A stretch of DNA of 64,000 nt, from NCBI RefSeq assembly GCF_029625315.1, contig NZ_CP121110.1:1231501-1295500 (forward strand), read 5' to 3'. The translations under genes were made by a program, and so were the position numbers. Below, piece after piece: positions 47,961-59,003 of the stretch. Every line of letters begins with the position of its first letter. Position 1 is the stretch's first letter. This DNA is from Flavobacterium ginsengisoli (GTDB lineage Bacteria > Bacteroidota > Bacteroidia > Flavobacteriales > Flavobacteriaceae). A model generated the notes under the pieces. The model saw nothing but the letters and a program-made list of their open reading frames with translations, was not told the DNA's origin and made no database searches.

Positions 47961-50384
47961 ATGCTAAAGAACTGGATCAATATATTTATCTATCAAATCA
48001 AACACAGTAAATTATTTACTGCCCTCAATATTCTCGGATTATCAATAGGAATTTCGGGTTTAATTTTCGCACTTCTTTATTGGAACGACGAACACAGCTA
48101 CAATGCTTGGAATCCCGAAAAAGATAAAGTTTATCAGGTTTTAGCGCAATTGAGCGATATGCCTGTAACTGCAAATAATCCTGTACGTTTAAAACCTCAT
48201 TTAGAAAATGATCCCAACGTAGAAGCTGTTGTTTATGCAGATGAATGGTATCAAAAAGACAAAGTGGTTTACAATGGGCAAAAGGAATTTGTAGATAAAA
48301 TCGTAAATGCCGAAAAAGATTTCTTTTCTCTTTTTCCGTTTGAATTTATTTATGGAAATGCCAAATCAGCTATAAAAGACGAAAACAGTATTGCCATTTC
48401 AGAGAAACTTGCAGAACGCTTTTTTGGAAATAAAAATCCAATAGGCAAACAAATCAAATGTTTGGATGCTACGTTTACAATTTCAGGTGTTTATCGCATT
48501 CCAGGAAACTCATCGATCGCACCAAACATAGTGATAAACCACATGAAAGACTTGGCAGATCCAGACAAAAACCCTGGCCTTTTTGTTTTAAAAGTATTAG
48601 TAAAACTAAAAGATCCATCAAAGGTAGAATCGACCAGAAAAATGCTTGATAAAGTATTTTATGACGAGGTTATTGTAAGAACTGCCAAACAAGCGGGTTT
48701 TACACCTGCCGAAATGGTCAAGAAAATGGGAAGTTTCAAAGTTTTGATGGAACCGCTTTCATCTGCTAGATTACATTCTGTTACTGATGGATATCCTGAA
48801 GGAAGAGGAAATTATCAGTTTCTGGTAATTATGGCTTGCTTATCGGTTTTAATTCTTATTCTGTCTATTGTCAATTATATCAATTTGGCAACAGCAAATT
48901 CGATTAAAAGAGCTAAAGAAGTTGGAGTTCGTAAAGTATTGGGCGCTTCCAAAAAACAGATTGTTTGGCAATTCATTTTTGAAACCGTTTTGATGACTGC
49001 TTTTTCGGTTTTATTAGCGTTAATGATTGTAGAAATTGCACTTCCTTATTACAATTCTTTTTTAGAAAAAAATTAAGGATAATCGAAAGCCAATTTTATC
49101 TTCAGTTGATACTAGTTTTTCTCATAACCATTGTATTTGCAGGGATATTTCCAGCATTATATGTTGCTAATTTCGAGACTTTAAAAGTTTTAAGAGGCAA
49201 TTACGCTCGAAGTAAAAGCGGCGTTTGGATTAGAAATGGAATGCTTATTTTTCAATTTGCCATTGCTTCCTTTTTTATTATTGGTTCTGTCGTTGTCTAT
49301 CAGCAAATTAAATATCTAAACAATAAAGATCTTGGTTTTAAAGGCGATCAGGTTATGGCAATTTCGTTAAATCTTCCGTCTTCCTATTATCAGGGAGAAA
49401 ATGTTGGAAAGAATATTTTTGAAAGATATAACACTATAAAACAGGAACTTTCAAAAATTAAAGGCGTTGAAAATGTTTCAACCGGTCTTCTTTCTTTTGA
49501 CGGAGAAGATGATTCACAATGGCCAATTTGGTATCGAGATGTGCTTTTCAAACAAAAAGCAATCGGACTTGACTATGATATGCTAAATCTGTTAAATATA
49601 AAAGTAATAAAAGGCAGAAATCTTAGTCCAAACATAGCTTCAGACACTATAAATTCTGTTTTAGTCAATGAAAAATCATTGGCTTTAATGCAGATAAAAG
49701 ATCCTATTGGTAAAGAGATCAAAATTGGAAATCAGAAAATGAGGATTATTGGCGTGGTAAAAGATTTTAATCTTTTAAGTCCAGAAGTCGATGTTCCGCC
49801 GATTACTTTTTATCACATAAAATCTCTAGATATGGCCAATGAAATGAATCGAATCTATGTAAAATTAAAAGCAGATCAGATTCAAAGTAGTATTGTTGCA
49901 ATTGAAAAATTCTGGAAAACAAAAGTCGATACCGAATATCCATTTCAATATGATTTTGCCGATAAAGAATATGCGCGAACTTACGAGTCTTATGTAAAGC
50001 AGAAAAATTTGTTTTCTCTGCTCAATGTTATTGTAATTCTTATTGCCCTTTTCGGACTTTTTGCTCTCGCATCTTATTCCATTCAAAGAAGAATGAAAGA
50101 AATTGCGATTCGAAAAACTTTGGGCGCAGAGACCAATATTTTACTGAAAGAACTGTCTAAACAATATGTAGTTTATTGTGCAATAGGTTTCCTTATTGCT
50201 GTATTTCCTGCCTATGTTTTATTGCAGAAATGGCTGAATAATTTTGCCTTTAGAATCGAAATTCCGATGCTTGCCGTTTCTACTTTCCTTTTTGCTTTTA
50301 TTGTTTTTAACGCTATGTATTGTTTTAGCAAAAGCGTATCAAGCAACAAAAGTCGATGTCCTGAAATATTTAAAATACGAATAA
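47961..50384 (+). CDS. FtsX-domain ABC permease, paralogue 3 (two frameshifts as sequenced)
   Basis: The raw frames 47961-49076 and 49106-50389 join when one A is added to the run 49066-49072 (restoring LEKKLRIIESQFYLQL). Near 50283 a second single-base error must be removed to recover the family ending KAYQATKVDVLKYLKYE, with a TAA at 50382-50384. The restored protein has about 807 residues, matching its 803-residue neighbours. It is more diverged from paralogues 1 and 2 than they are from each other, especially in the first periplasmic domain. Confidence 0.85.
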
Positions 50385-50451
50385 GTTAGTTTTGAGTTTT
50401 TGTAAAAAGCTGTGCAAGTCTGAGCCCTTGCGCGACTTTTTTTATTTTCTA

Positions 50452-51063
50452 TTAAGCGTAAAATCGTTTTAAAATTTTCTTTGCGCTGTCTGAAGCTACG
50501 ATCAATCCGCCACTCATCATGATAATGTCTTTGAGAACCAAACGGCCTCCAACAGAAAGATACGGAAAACCAAATTCTGGCGTTGGAAAATCTCCGCCCA
50601 GATTCGGCACATAAACTTCTGGTGTTGTGATTAAAAATGATAAGGTTACAAACGCCATTCCGAATGTCAGAAGTCCGCCCAAAAAGCCCATTTTAGGAAA
50701 CCAGATTCCCAAAAGAACCAACAAACCAATTGTCACAATAACAGTTCCTAGTCCGTAAGAAAAAATATAAGTTCCGTTGGCTTCGTGCCATTTGATGTTT
50801 TTCTCAACAGTTTTACCTTCAACGTTTTTATAAAGTGTGTAGGCTTTTACCGTTTTACCTTCATCATTTACGACTTGTTTATTGGCGTCTTTATAGAAGA
50901 AGCTCATAAACGGACTATTCGCAACCAACGGAACAATTCCATCAGCTTCATATTTAAAGGCTTTTAATCCGCCAATCCACGCCATTACAACAAATATGGC
51001 AATTCTTAAAAAGTGAATAAAGTTGTTTTGTCCACCCGCAATAAATCGTATAAATTTTTCCAT
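50452..51063 (-). CDS. DUF417 (YkgB/RclC-like) inner-membrane protein
   Basis: The 203-residue product has four hydrophobic segments and the DUF417 opening FLRIAIFVVMAWIGGLKAFKYEADGIVPLVANSPFMSFFY, with the late GGRLVLKDIIMMSGG. E. coli RclC of this family is induced by reactive chlorine species. It lies 79 bases downstream of the AraC regulator on the same strand, with TAATTTTG as -7 box and paired TGGAC repeats in between, so it is probably activated by that regulator. Confidence 0.88.
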   Translation of the reverse strand: MEKFIRFIAGGQNNFIHFLRIAIFVVMAWIGGLKAFKYEADGIVPLVANSPFMSFFYKDANKQVVNDEGKTVKAYTLYKNVEGKTVEKNIKWHEANGTYIFSYGLGTVIVTIGLLVLLGIWFPKMGFLGGLLTFGMAFVTLSFLITTPEVYVPNLGGDFPTPEFGFPYLSVGGRLVLKDIIMMSGGLIVASDSAKKILKRFYA

Positions 51064-51087
51064 TTTGATTCTGTTTTAAATACAAAT

Positions 51088-51143
51088 CAAAATTACTTTA
51101 TGCTTATCTGGATAAAAATGGACGTAAAGGAGTTTTCATGGAC
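51088..51143 (-). promoter_or_regulatory. Promoter and paired TGGAC operator of the DUF417 gene
   Basis: TAATTTTG on the minus strand (51095-51088) fits TAnnTTTG. TGGAC at 51119-51123 and 51139-51143 (plus-strand reading) is a 20-base direct repeat like those in front of the hydrolase and cupin genes (21 bases there). The second copy overlaps the stop codon of the AraC gene. Confidence 0.5.
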
Positions 51144-51955
51144 TATTTTGCCACGATAGAAATGCCAACTTCTTTTCTGAATTCTTTCGGCGAAATGCCC
51201 ACACTTTTCTTGAAATATCGGCTGAAATAAAATTCGTCTTCAAAATTAAGATCGTCTGCGATTTCTTTTATTGTTTTGGTTGTCAAATGCAGCTGTTTCT
51301 TAGCTTCCAAAACAATGCGATCTTGAATAAGCTGAGAAGGCGATTTCCCGAAATGTTTTTTGATTCTTTTACTGAAAGTATTGACGCTCAAATTGTATTT
51401 TGAGGCATAAAAAGCAACTTCTTTTGCTTCTGAAAAATGAGTGTCTAACAAATGCTGAAACTTCAAAATGTCCGCGTTTCCAATAGATTCCTGAATCTGT
51501 GGCGACATTTTGAGCTGTTTTTCTTTACTGCTCAAGGCTAGAATAACCTGCAGATAAGACTTTAGAATCGAATTATCATAATCCATTTCTGAATCTTCTA
51601 CCCTTTTCATTCTTTCCATAATGCTCGTGATTTCCTCGTAAATAAAATCGGAAACCGTTACAAATGGTTCGCTATAAATATCATTGAATAAAATTCCGTT
51701 GCAAGCCACTTCTTTTTTATGGTATTCAATACAGTAAAAATCTCCGTGAAAACTAAGAATATTTAGGAAAGGTACTGTCGAATTTTTCCATTGCAATAAC
51801 TGATACGGTGTTAAAAACAAAAGACATTTCCCTTTACATTCGTAATCAGTTAAATCAACAGAAAAAGTTACTTCTCCATCAAACATTAAAATGTTGTAAT
51901 ACGGTTCGTTGATTGCCTTTTCAAGAAAAAAAGATTGTTTCAGTTCGATTTTCAT
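51143..51955 (-). CDS. AraC family transcriptional regulator
   Basis: The 270-residue protein has an N-terminal cupin-like sensor (about 1-120) and a C-terminal double HTH (about 170-265): FYASKYNLSVNTFSKRIKKHFGKSPSQ and IKEIADDLNFEDEFYFSRYFKKSVGISPKEFRKEVG. It is a one-component activator with unknown ligand. The adjacent DUF417 gene is the obvious target; the hydrolase and cupin genes at the left end share a similar site. Confidence 0.92.
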   Translation of the reverse strand: MKIELKQSFFLEKAINEPYYNILMFDGEVTFSVDLTDYECKGKCLLFLTPYQLLQWKNSTVPFLNILSFHGDFYCIEYHKKEVACNGILFNDIYSEPFVTVSDFIYEEITSIMERMKRVEDSEMDYDNSILKSYLQVILALSSKEKQLKMSPQIQESIGNADILKFQHLLDTHFSEAKEVAFYASKYNLSVNTFSKRIKKHFGKSPSQLIQDRIVLEAKKQLHLTTKTIKEIADDLNFEDEFYFSRYFKKSVGISPKEFRKEVGISIVAK

Positions 51956-52023
51956 TTTACTAAATTACAGATTTGTTTTTGTTTCACGCAGATTCTGCAG
52001 ATTTGAGCAGATTAAAACTTCAA

Positions 52024-52117
52024 AACTTTGCGTCTTTGCGACTTTGCGAGATTATATTTTAAGTATCTTTTTCCATTCCTTGAAAAATTGCTCGCAAAGT
52101 CTCAAAGACGCAAAGTT
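52024..52117. repeat. cgcaaag-type inverted repeat with 27-bp arms
   Basis: The arms 52024-52050 and 52091-52117 pair over 27 bases with one mismatch (containing ctttgcgtctttgcg). A cgcagattctgcagatt word stands just upstream at 51987. It occupies most of the gap between the divergent AraC and Crp/Fnr genes. Confidence 0.8.
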
Positions 52118-52207
52118 ATTTATATTCATTCTTAAACCGATTTTGACATTCGTCAATGTTTTTTTGCTTGATTAACTTTACTTTTGATAATGATTAATTT
52201 TTGAGAA

Positions 52208-52777
52208 ATGATGAGTGAACTTGAGGCTTTAATTCAGAGCAGATTACAATTAGAAAATGATGAACTTAACACCATTTTATCCTGCTTTAAATTAATACAA
52301 GTAAAGAAGAATGAGCAGTTGCTTAAAAGCGGAACCGTTGCTAATAAAATATTTTTTATAAAAAAAGGCTGTCTGCGATTGTATTACAGCACAGAAGATC
52401 ATAATATAACTACACGTTTTATGGCTTTTGAAGGTACATTTCTAACTTCGATTGTCAGTTTTATTTCTAGAGAACCAAGCACCGAATACATTGAAGCGGT
52501 TGAGGCTTCAGAGCTTTTGGCTATTTCTTATGAAGATTTTTTTCATCTTCGCAACACCATTCCGCAATGGGATAAAATGTACATCTATATTCTCGAATAT
52601 GGTCTTACGGTGATTACTTCTAAACTCAGCAGTTTATTGACACAAAATGCTGCCGAACGGTATCGAAATCTTCTTAAAAACAACCCCGAACTCATTCAGA
52701 GATTGTCCAATGCCAATCTTGCGGCATACCTTAATGTTTCGCCAGAAACATTAAGCAGAATAAAATCGCAGATTTAA
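52208..52777 (+). CDS. Crp/Fnr family transcriptional regulator
   Basis: The 189-residue protein has a cyclic-nucleotide-like beta-roll (about 25-115) without Fnr cysteines, a long dimer helix, and the winged helix NLAAYLNVSPETLSRIKSQI at the end. It resembles the regulator at 34779-35339 in size and layout. It lies 57 bases upstream of ilvD, but the gap has room for a separate promoter, so the link to ilvD is unclear. Confidence 0.9.
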   Translation: MMSELEALIQSRLQLENDELNTILSCFKLIQVKKNEQLLKSGTVANKIFFIKKGCLRLYYSTEDHNITTRFMAFEGTFLTSIVSFISREPSTEYIEAVEASELLAISYEDFFHLRNTIPQWDKMYIYILEYGLTVITSKLSSLLTQNAAERYRNLLKNNPELIQRLSNANLAAYLNVSPETLSRIKSQI

Positions 52778-52834
52778 TTATAATCTGTTAACTATCAAAA
52801 AAACAAAAAACAACATTAAAAAACATTTTCTATC

Positions 52835-54526
52835 ATGAGAAGTGATGAAGTAAAAAAAGGCGTTCAGCGAACTCCTCACAGATCCTTATTGCGAGCTACG
52901 GGCTTGAAAAATGAAGATTTTAGCAAACCATTTATTGGAGTGGCAAATTCGTTTATCGAAATCATTCCAGGACATTTTTTCTTAAACAAAGTATCTGAAA
53001 TTATCAAAGAAGAAATTCGTGCCAATGGCTGTGTTCCTTTTGAATTTAATACAATCGGAATCGATGACGGAATTGCAATGGGACATGACGGAATGTTATA
53101 CTCGCTTCCGAGCCGTGAAATTATCGCCAACTCTATAGAAAGTGTAATGAATGCGCATAAATTGGATGCGATGATTGCGATTCCGAACTGCGATAAAATT
53201 GTTCCAGGAATGATTATGGGTGCTTTACGTGTAGATGTTCCAACCATTTTTGTAAGCGGCGGACCAATGTCTAAAGGATATACCAAAAACGGAACGGCAA
53301 TTGACTTAGCAACAGCTTTTGAAGCAGTTGGAAAACACGAAGCAGGAAAAATCTCTGACGAAGAATTATACGATATTGAATGTAATGCTTGTCCAAGCGG
53401 TGGAAGCTGTTCTGGAATGTTTACCGCAAATTCTATGAATACTTTGATGGAAGCAATGGGAATTGCGCTTCCTGGAAACGGAACAATTTTGGCTCAAACT
53501 CCAGAACGTGAACAATTGTATCGCCAAGCAGCGAGAAGAATCTGTGATATTGCAAAAGACCAACAAGCTATTGAAAAATTCAAATTAAAAAATATTTTGA
53601 ACGAAAATGCCGTTCGCAACGCTTTTGCTGTCGATATGGCAATGGGCGGAAGTACGAATACTGTTCTTCATATGCTTGCAATTGCGAACGAAGCTAATGT
53701 TGATTTTAAATTAAAAGACATTAATACCATTTCTGGAAATGTGGCGCATATTGCTAAGATTTCGCCAAGTTTAAGCACGGTTCATATGGAAGATATCAAC
53801 CGTGCTGGTGGTGTAAATGCAGTTATGAAGGAAATAAACAAAAGAGGTTCAGGCGTTTTAATTGATAATCTTACGATTAGTGGTGAAACTTTATTGGAAA
53901 AAATTGCTAATGCCGAAATTAAAGACACAACTATTATTCATACCATCGATAATCCGTACAGTAGAGTTGGCGGATTGGCCATTTTATACGGAAATCTTGC
54001 TGAACAAGGTGCGGTTATTAAAACTGCCGGATTAACTGGAGATCGCGTATTTACTGGTAGCGCAGTCTGTTTTGACGGTCAAGCCGAAGCGATTGCAGGA
54101 ATTATGATGGGAAAAGTGAAAGCCGGAAATGTAGTGGTTATTCGTTATGAAGGACCAAAAGGCGGACCTGGAATGCAAGAAATGCTTTCTCCTACGAGTT
54201 TAATTATGGGAATGGGGCTTGGAAGTTCTGTAGCCTTAATTACTGACGGAAGATTTAGCGGTGCAACAAGAGGTGCATCAATCGGACACGTTTCTCCTGA
54301 AGCTGCTGAGGGCGGTATGATTGGTTTGGTTAAAGACGGTGACGAAATTCACATAGACGTAGATCAATATATTTTATCGGTTAATTTAAGTGATGAAGAA
54401 ATCGCGACAAGAAAAGCCACTTTCAAACCATTAAAAAAACCATTAAACTCAAAATGGCTTTCACAATACAGAGCGTTAGTAACTAATGCAAGTACTGGAG
54501 CTGTTTTGAAAACAGATTTAGATTAA
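52835..54526 (+). CDS. ilvD: Dihydroxy-acid dehydratase
   Basis: The 563-residue enzyme has the IlvD/Edd signature [10 protein letters not shown] (Cys119) and [17 protein letters not shown] (Cys192), which bind the Fe-S cluster, and the C-terminal [11 protein letters not shown] and GRFSGATRG motifs. It makes branched-chain 2-oxo acids in valine/isoleucine synthesis. Close agreement with Flavobacterium IlvD over the whole length argues against a sugar-acid dehydratase. Unusually, ilvB/ilvN/ilvC are not adjacent; the next gene is convergent. Confidence 0.94.
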   Translation: MRSDEVKKGVQRTPHRSLLRATGLKNEDFSKPFIGVANSFIEIIPGHFFLNKVSEIIKEEIRANGCVPFEFNTIGIDDGIAMGHDGMLYSLPSREIIANSIESVMNAHKLDAMIAIPNCDKIVPGMIMGALRVDVPTIFVSGGPMSKGYTKNGTAIDLATAFEAVGKHEAGKISDEELYDIECNACPSGGSCSGMFTANSMNTLMEAMGIALPGNGTILAQTPEREQLYRQAARRICDIAKDQQAIEKFKLKNILNENAVRNAFAVDMAMGGSTNTVLHMLAIANEANVDFKLKDINTISGNVAHIAKISPSLSTVHMEDINRAGGVNAVMKEINKRGSGVLIDNLTISGETLLEKIANAEIKDTTIIHTIDNPYSRVGGLAILYGNLAEQGAVIKTAGLTGDRVFTGSAVCFDGQAEAIAGIMMGKVKAGNVVVIRYEGPKGGPGMQEMLSPTSLIMGMGLGSSVALITDGRFSGATRGASIGHVSPEAAEGGMIGLVKDGDEIHIDVDQYILSVNLSDEEIATRKATFKPLKKPLNSKWLSQYRALVTNASTGAVLKTDLD

Positions 54527-54550
54527 AAAATTAAAAAAATCCCAAAAAGA

Positions 54551-54584
54551 AATGTCCCAGAAAGTTAGCTTTTCTGGGAACATT
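54551..54584 (-). terminator. Hairpin terminator between converging genes
   Basis: gtcccagaaag (54554-54564) pairs with cttttctggga (54569-54579) with one bulge. T-rich sequence follows on the minus strand, so it best serves the reductase-like gene, but it may act in both directions. Confidence 0.5.
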
Positions 54585-54636
54585 TCAAGGGTTTGAACAA
54601 TTCTAATTATTCAAAGCTGGTTTCGTAATATATTTT

Positions 54637-55191
54637 CTAATTCATGAAACAAGAATGCATTGGAAGTTGGTACAATTCTTCAAAATCGACCCCAGCAAGA
54701 TTTAGACTTTTAAAAAATGTTTTAGCTTTATTTTTTGCCTGTTTATTCAATCCTGTATAAAATATTTCATTGCCATTTTGCTTTTGATTTATCATAGAAA
54801 GCACTTCTGGATTCACTATATTAAGTACCCTAACAACATGAGCTTCAGGCAAAAGTGATGCAATTATTTCAGATGATGCCTTTGCATTTGGCTCCAGACA
54901 TTCTAAACTAAAAATTGGATTGCTAGAATGTATTAATACTTTCTCATTCATGTCTGGCAAGTCTGTCAAGAATAATCTAACATCTTCACGCGGAATAAAT
55001 AATATCAAAATACTGGCTTTTGCTGCTTCGTATTTGCTTACCAATTTTACATTCTTCCCTGAGGTTTTAGCTATATCTTTAAACTGGCTATTTTCGCGAG
55101 TAGAACTCAATAATACTTGATGTCCTGCCTCGACCGCACGGCTCACAAAATCCATTGTAAAACTACATAAACCAATTACGCCTATCTTCAT
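54637..55191 (-). CDS. F420-dependent NADP reductase-like Rossmann protein
   Basis: The 184-residue protein begins MKIGVIGLCSFTMDFVSRAVEAGHQVLLSSTRENS, a Rossmann strand-turn-helix and second strand like those of Fno/F420-dependent NADP reductases; the turn reads GLCSFT rather than GxGxxG, so cofactor binding is uncertain. ILILFIPREDVRLFL and VVRVLNIVNPEV fit the family's later strands. It may be a degenerate or specialised member. It stands alone, convergent with ilvD. Confidence 0.7.
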   Translation of the reverse strand: MKIGVIGLCSFTMDFVSRAVEAGHQVLLSSTRENSQFKDIAKTSGKNVKLVSKYEAAKASILILFIPREDVRLFLTDLPDMNEKVLIHSSNPIFSLECLEPNAKASSEIIASLLPEAHVVRVLNIVNPEVLSMINQKQNGNEIFYTGLNKQAKNKAKTFFKSLNLAGVDFEELYQLPMHSCFMN

Positions 55192-55353
55192 ATTTCTAAA
55201 CTTTGCCTTTAACCTTATAAGGCAAATATAGTCTTATCGACTATTAGATAGCTTATCTTGTCTGTCTCAATAAATCTACAACGTTGTAGATTTAAAACTA
55301 CAAACCATGATTTCTGATTTATGTTTGCTAAGTTTGTGCTATAATTTAGTCAG

Positions 55354-58300
55354 ATGTCCAAAATAACGGCTTCTTTTTCATTTCGTTATTGTTGTTTTTT
55401 GCTATTGCTTATTACAACTAAAATGGCCTGCCAAGAAAACTACACGGCTAGATGGTACACTGCGGATAATAATGAACTGCAACAGAACAGTATAAAAGCA
55501 ATCGTTCAGGGCAAACACAATTTTATATGGATGACTACCGAAAATGGTATTGTTCGTTATGACGGCAATAATTTTCTTGTTTTTAATTCATCCAATACCT
55601 CTTTAGAGCATACTCGTTTTACCGATATTTTTGGAAGCATAGAAAAAGATAGTCTTACAAGTTACAACGAAAGCAAAAAAGAACTTGTCTTTATCAGAAA
55701 TGCAAAAGTCCAAATTCTTAAAAAAAATGCTCCAAAATCTAGTTTGGTGCGAAACGGAAGACATTTCTTCTTTCATGACGGTCTTCCGTCCAACTATTCT
55801 ATTAATCAGCACGAGCCTTATTATATCAGATTATCTAATGGAAATATATTCTTTATAGATAACCAAACCATTGAATTATGCGATTCTAAAATGAAAAGCA
55901 TTTCTAAAACTCCTTTTAAAAATGATAATATTTTTAATTTTTTCGCACTTAATAATTCTCTTTTTTATCTAGAGGATAATGGTAATTATCATTGTTTTTC
56001 GGAAAAAGGAGAATCTTCAGGAAAACTGAATGCAATACCGACAAGAAATCGTAGGTTATTCTGGAACATCACAACAGGCCAGGTTTTTCTATCTGTAAAG
56101 AATAAAATTTATCAGTTAAAAAATCAAAATGACCAATTAACTGCTCAATTAATTGTCGAATACAAAGATTTTGAAACAAGCAATATAATCAGCTGCTTAT
56201 TTTGATCAAAAAAATAATAAATTGTACTTAGGGAGCGGTACAAACGGATTGTGCATTATTTCTTTTCCTCTTTTTAAAACCGTCAAAAAAAGCAACGAAA
56301 GAGCCGAAGTTTACTATGCTTGCACAAGCTTTTAGCGATAGTACTGTAATCACTTCTGAAGGATTGATTATTAATAATAAAAGAGTTATTGATAGTATTC
56401 CTTTTCCTAAAAGCGTTCTTTTGGATGAACGTATAAATATTGCTCTCGACGATGAGAAAAATATATGGATAAGCCGAGCCATGAAAGTATTATGTTATCT
56501 AAAAAAATCAGGATACAAAAAATATATCACCTACCCTTTTAATCAAAATCCGAAAACAATATTTAAAGATAATAGCAATACCATTTGGGTTTCTCTGGGA
56601 ATAGATGAGTTTCATAAACCTAAATTGTATGCTATAAAAAAAGGAGTTGTAACACTTAAGGCGGTTTTTAAAAACAACATCAATTATATCGTTCAGCAAA
56701 ACAGCATTTTGTATTTGGCTGGAGATAACGGACTGTTTTTGTATGACTTAAAAACTAAAAAACTGCATTTTGCAAAAAACACTGAAAAGATAAACATTCG
56801 AAGCGTTTTTATAGACAGCAAGCAGAAAATATGGCTTACCACATACGAAAAAGGCTTTTTTCTTTACGAAAATCAGACTCTACATTCTTTTCCAACAGAC
56901 GAAGAGCATTATCTTAATTCTGCTCATTGCATCATTGAAGACAAAAACGAGTTTTTCTGGATATCAACCAATAAAGGACTTTTTCAGGTTTCTAGAAAAG
57001 CGTTGCTGCAGACATTATAAAAATAAAAATACGGTTATATATTACCATCAGTACAATAAAGCAGACGGTTTTCTGATTAATGAATTTAACGGCGGCTGCC
57101 AACCTTGCGGGAATTTTCTAAAAAACAATGATATTGTTTTTCCGTCCATGAATGGTATCGTTTTTTTTAATCCGTATAAAATATCTCCTTTACTTCCGGG
57201 AAAAGATCTTTTTATTGACAGAGTTGTTCTAGATCAGAAAATAATTATTCCGAAAGATACTATTGTCTTAAAAAACAATTTTCAACGAGTAAGTTTTTTG
57301 GTTTCATATCCTTATTACGGTAATCCAAAAAATGTAGCCATCGAAGCAAAAATGGACAAAATTGGCAGTGATCGCTGGGAACGACTAAAAGCCGATAAAT
57401 CAATTTCTTTTACAACATTGCCTCCAGGAACTTATACACTTACCTTTAGAAGTTTATCTGGTTTTAATGCCAATTATGCCTACAAAAAAGTAATTCTCGT
57501 TGTGCCTGCAAAATTTCATCAAACGATCTGGTTCACTATTCTCTGCTGTTTTCTTTTTGTTGGTTTTGTTATTTCAATCTGGTACATCAGATTATACTAT
57601 CAAAAAATGAAAAGCTTACAGCTTCAAATTACAATTGCAAAAAAGACAAAAAAATTAGTCGCTACGGTTCAGAAACTTGAAATAACAGAAAACAACTTAA
57701 AACAGGAAATTAAACAGCACGAAATGCTTGTAAAGAGCATGAGCCATGATATCAAAAGTCCATTAAAATTCTTGTCTTCTTCTGTAAAACATCTTTTCGA
57801 AAACAGTACCATACAGCAAGATCCAAAGCTTAAACAGCAATTAGGCATGTTGCAAACATCAACATTACAATTGTATGAGTATGTCGAAAATCTTATCAAA
57901 TACTCCTCTATTTTTATTGAAGGGAAAAAACTTGAAGGAGAAAGCTATTCTCTGAACAAATTAATAGAAGAAAGCATTCATATTTTTGAAAAAATTGCAG
58001 AAGCAGAAAATAATGCGATTATCAATAGTGTACCTAAGGATTTATTGGTAAAGACAAATAAAAAAGCGCTTTCTATTATTATTCATAATTTGATTGATAA
58101 TGCCATAAAAAACACCAAAAACGGTAGAATTGAATTATTATGCACCACTCAAAGCAATATTCTAACTTTAAAAATTATTGATAATGGTAAAGGAATGAGT
58201 AAAGAACTTATTGATTACTATCACAATTTTTATAAAAATCCAATTTCGAAAAATTATCATTTGGGGCTTCATATGATTATTGAGCTTCTTATTCTTATTG

Positions 58301-58371
58301 AAGGAAACATCAATATTAAAAGCGGTATTGACAAAGGGACTACAATCGAAATAATGGTCGAATATAACTAG
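55354..58371 (+). CDS. Propeller sensor histidine kinase, Reg_prop/Y_Y_Y type (three frameshifts as sequenced)
   Basis: Three raw frames join after removing single extra bases near 56188, 56320 and 57012 (restoring for example SAAYFDQKNNKLYLGSGTNGL and LLQHYKNKNTVIYYHQYN). The restored protein has about 1004 residues: a signal sequence, a two-component-regulator propeller (repeats such as IWMTTENGIVRYDG), a Y_Y_Y domain (GSDRWERLKAD to FTTLPPGTYTLTFRS), a membrane helix (IWFTILCCFLFVGFVISIWYI), a coiled coil, HisKA with MSHDIKSPL, and HATPase with IHNLIDNAIKNT and DNGKGM. No receiver or HTH is fused, so it needs a separate partner. The convergent LuxR-type receiver, overlapping its stop by four bases, is one candidate. 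Confidence 0.82.
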
Positions 58372-59003
58372 CCTTGAAAAGTTTTATACAAGTTAATGAG
58401 TTCTACCAGATTATTGACTTTTAGTTTTTCAAAAACCCTTGCTTTGTAAGTGCTCACAGTCGACATGTGAATATTGAGTTTGTTAGAAATTTCTAAATTG
58501 CCATTTCCTTGAATCAATAAATCGGTTATTTGAAGCTCTCTTTTAGATAAACCTTCAAAAGGATTTAAGGTCTTTTTACTAGTCTGGATGCTTACCAATT
58601 TACTTACCAATTCAGGAGAAACATAAGTTCCTGATTCAAAAATGGAAGTAATGGCAAACATGATTTTTTCTTCACTGCACAATTTATCGACATATCCATT
58701 GGCTCCGCTAGAAAGGTATTTCAAGGCGTATTGCTCTTCTTCGTGAGCCGAAAAAACCAGTATTTTTACTTCAGATTGAATAGCTCTAATGTCGGTTATC
58801 ATATCGGTACTCTTTCCTCCAGGAATATTAATGTCTAGAACTACTAAGTCAAAAAGAAGATTTTTTAAAAGTGTAATAGCCTCAAAGAAATTTTCAGCAT
58901 GCGAGATTGCAACATCCTCAAATTGTCTTTCAAGAATCATTGCAACTCCATTTCGCACTACCAAATGATCATCGACAATTAAAATTTTCTTTGTCATATT
59001 CAC
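58368..59003 (-). CDS. NarL/FixJ-type response regulator
   Basis: The 211-residue protein has a receiver (acidic DDH at 11-13, Asp57 in VVLDINIPGG, Lys107 in VDKLCS) and a LuxR HTH (about 150-205: GLSKRELQITDLLIQGNGNLEISNKLNIHMSTVSTYKARVFEKL). Its start overlaps the glycosyltransferase stop by one base, so it is the last gene of the minus-strand polysaccharide operon. Its 3' end overlaps the sensor kinase gene by four bases on the opposite strand. Confidence 0.92.
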   Translation of the reverse strand: MNMTKKILIVDDHLVVRNGVAMILERQFEDVAISHAENFFEAITLLKNLLFDLVVLDINIPGGKSTDMITDIRAIQSEVKILVFSAHEEEQYALKYLSSGANGYVDKLCSEEKIMFAITSIFESGTYVSPELVSKLVSIQTSKKTLNPFEGLSKRELQITDLLIQGNGNLEISNKLNIHMSTVSTYKARVFEKLKVNNLVELINLYKTFQG

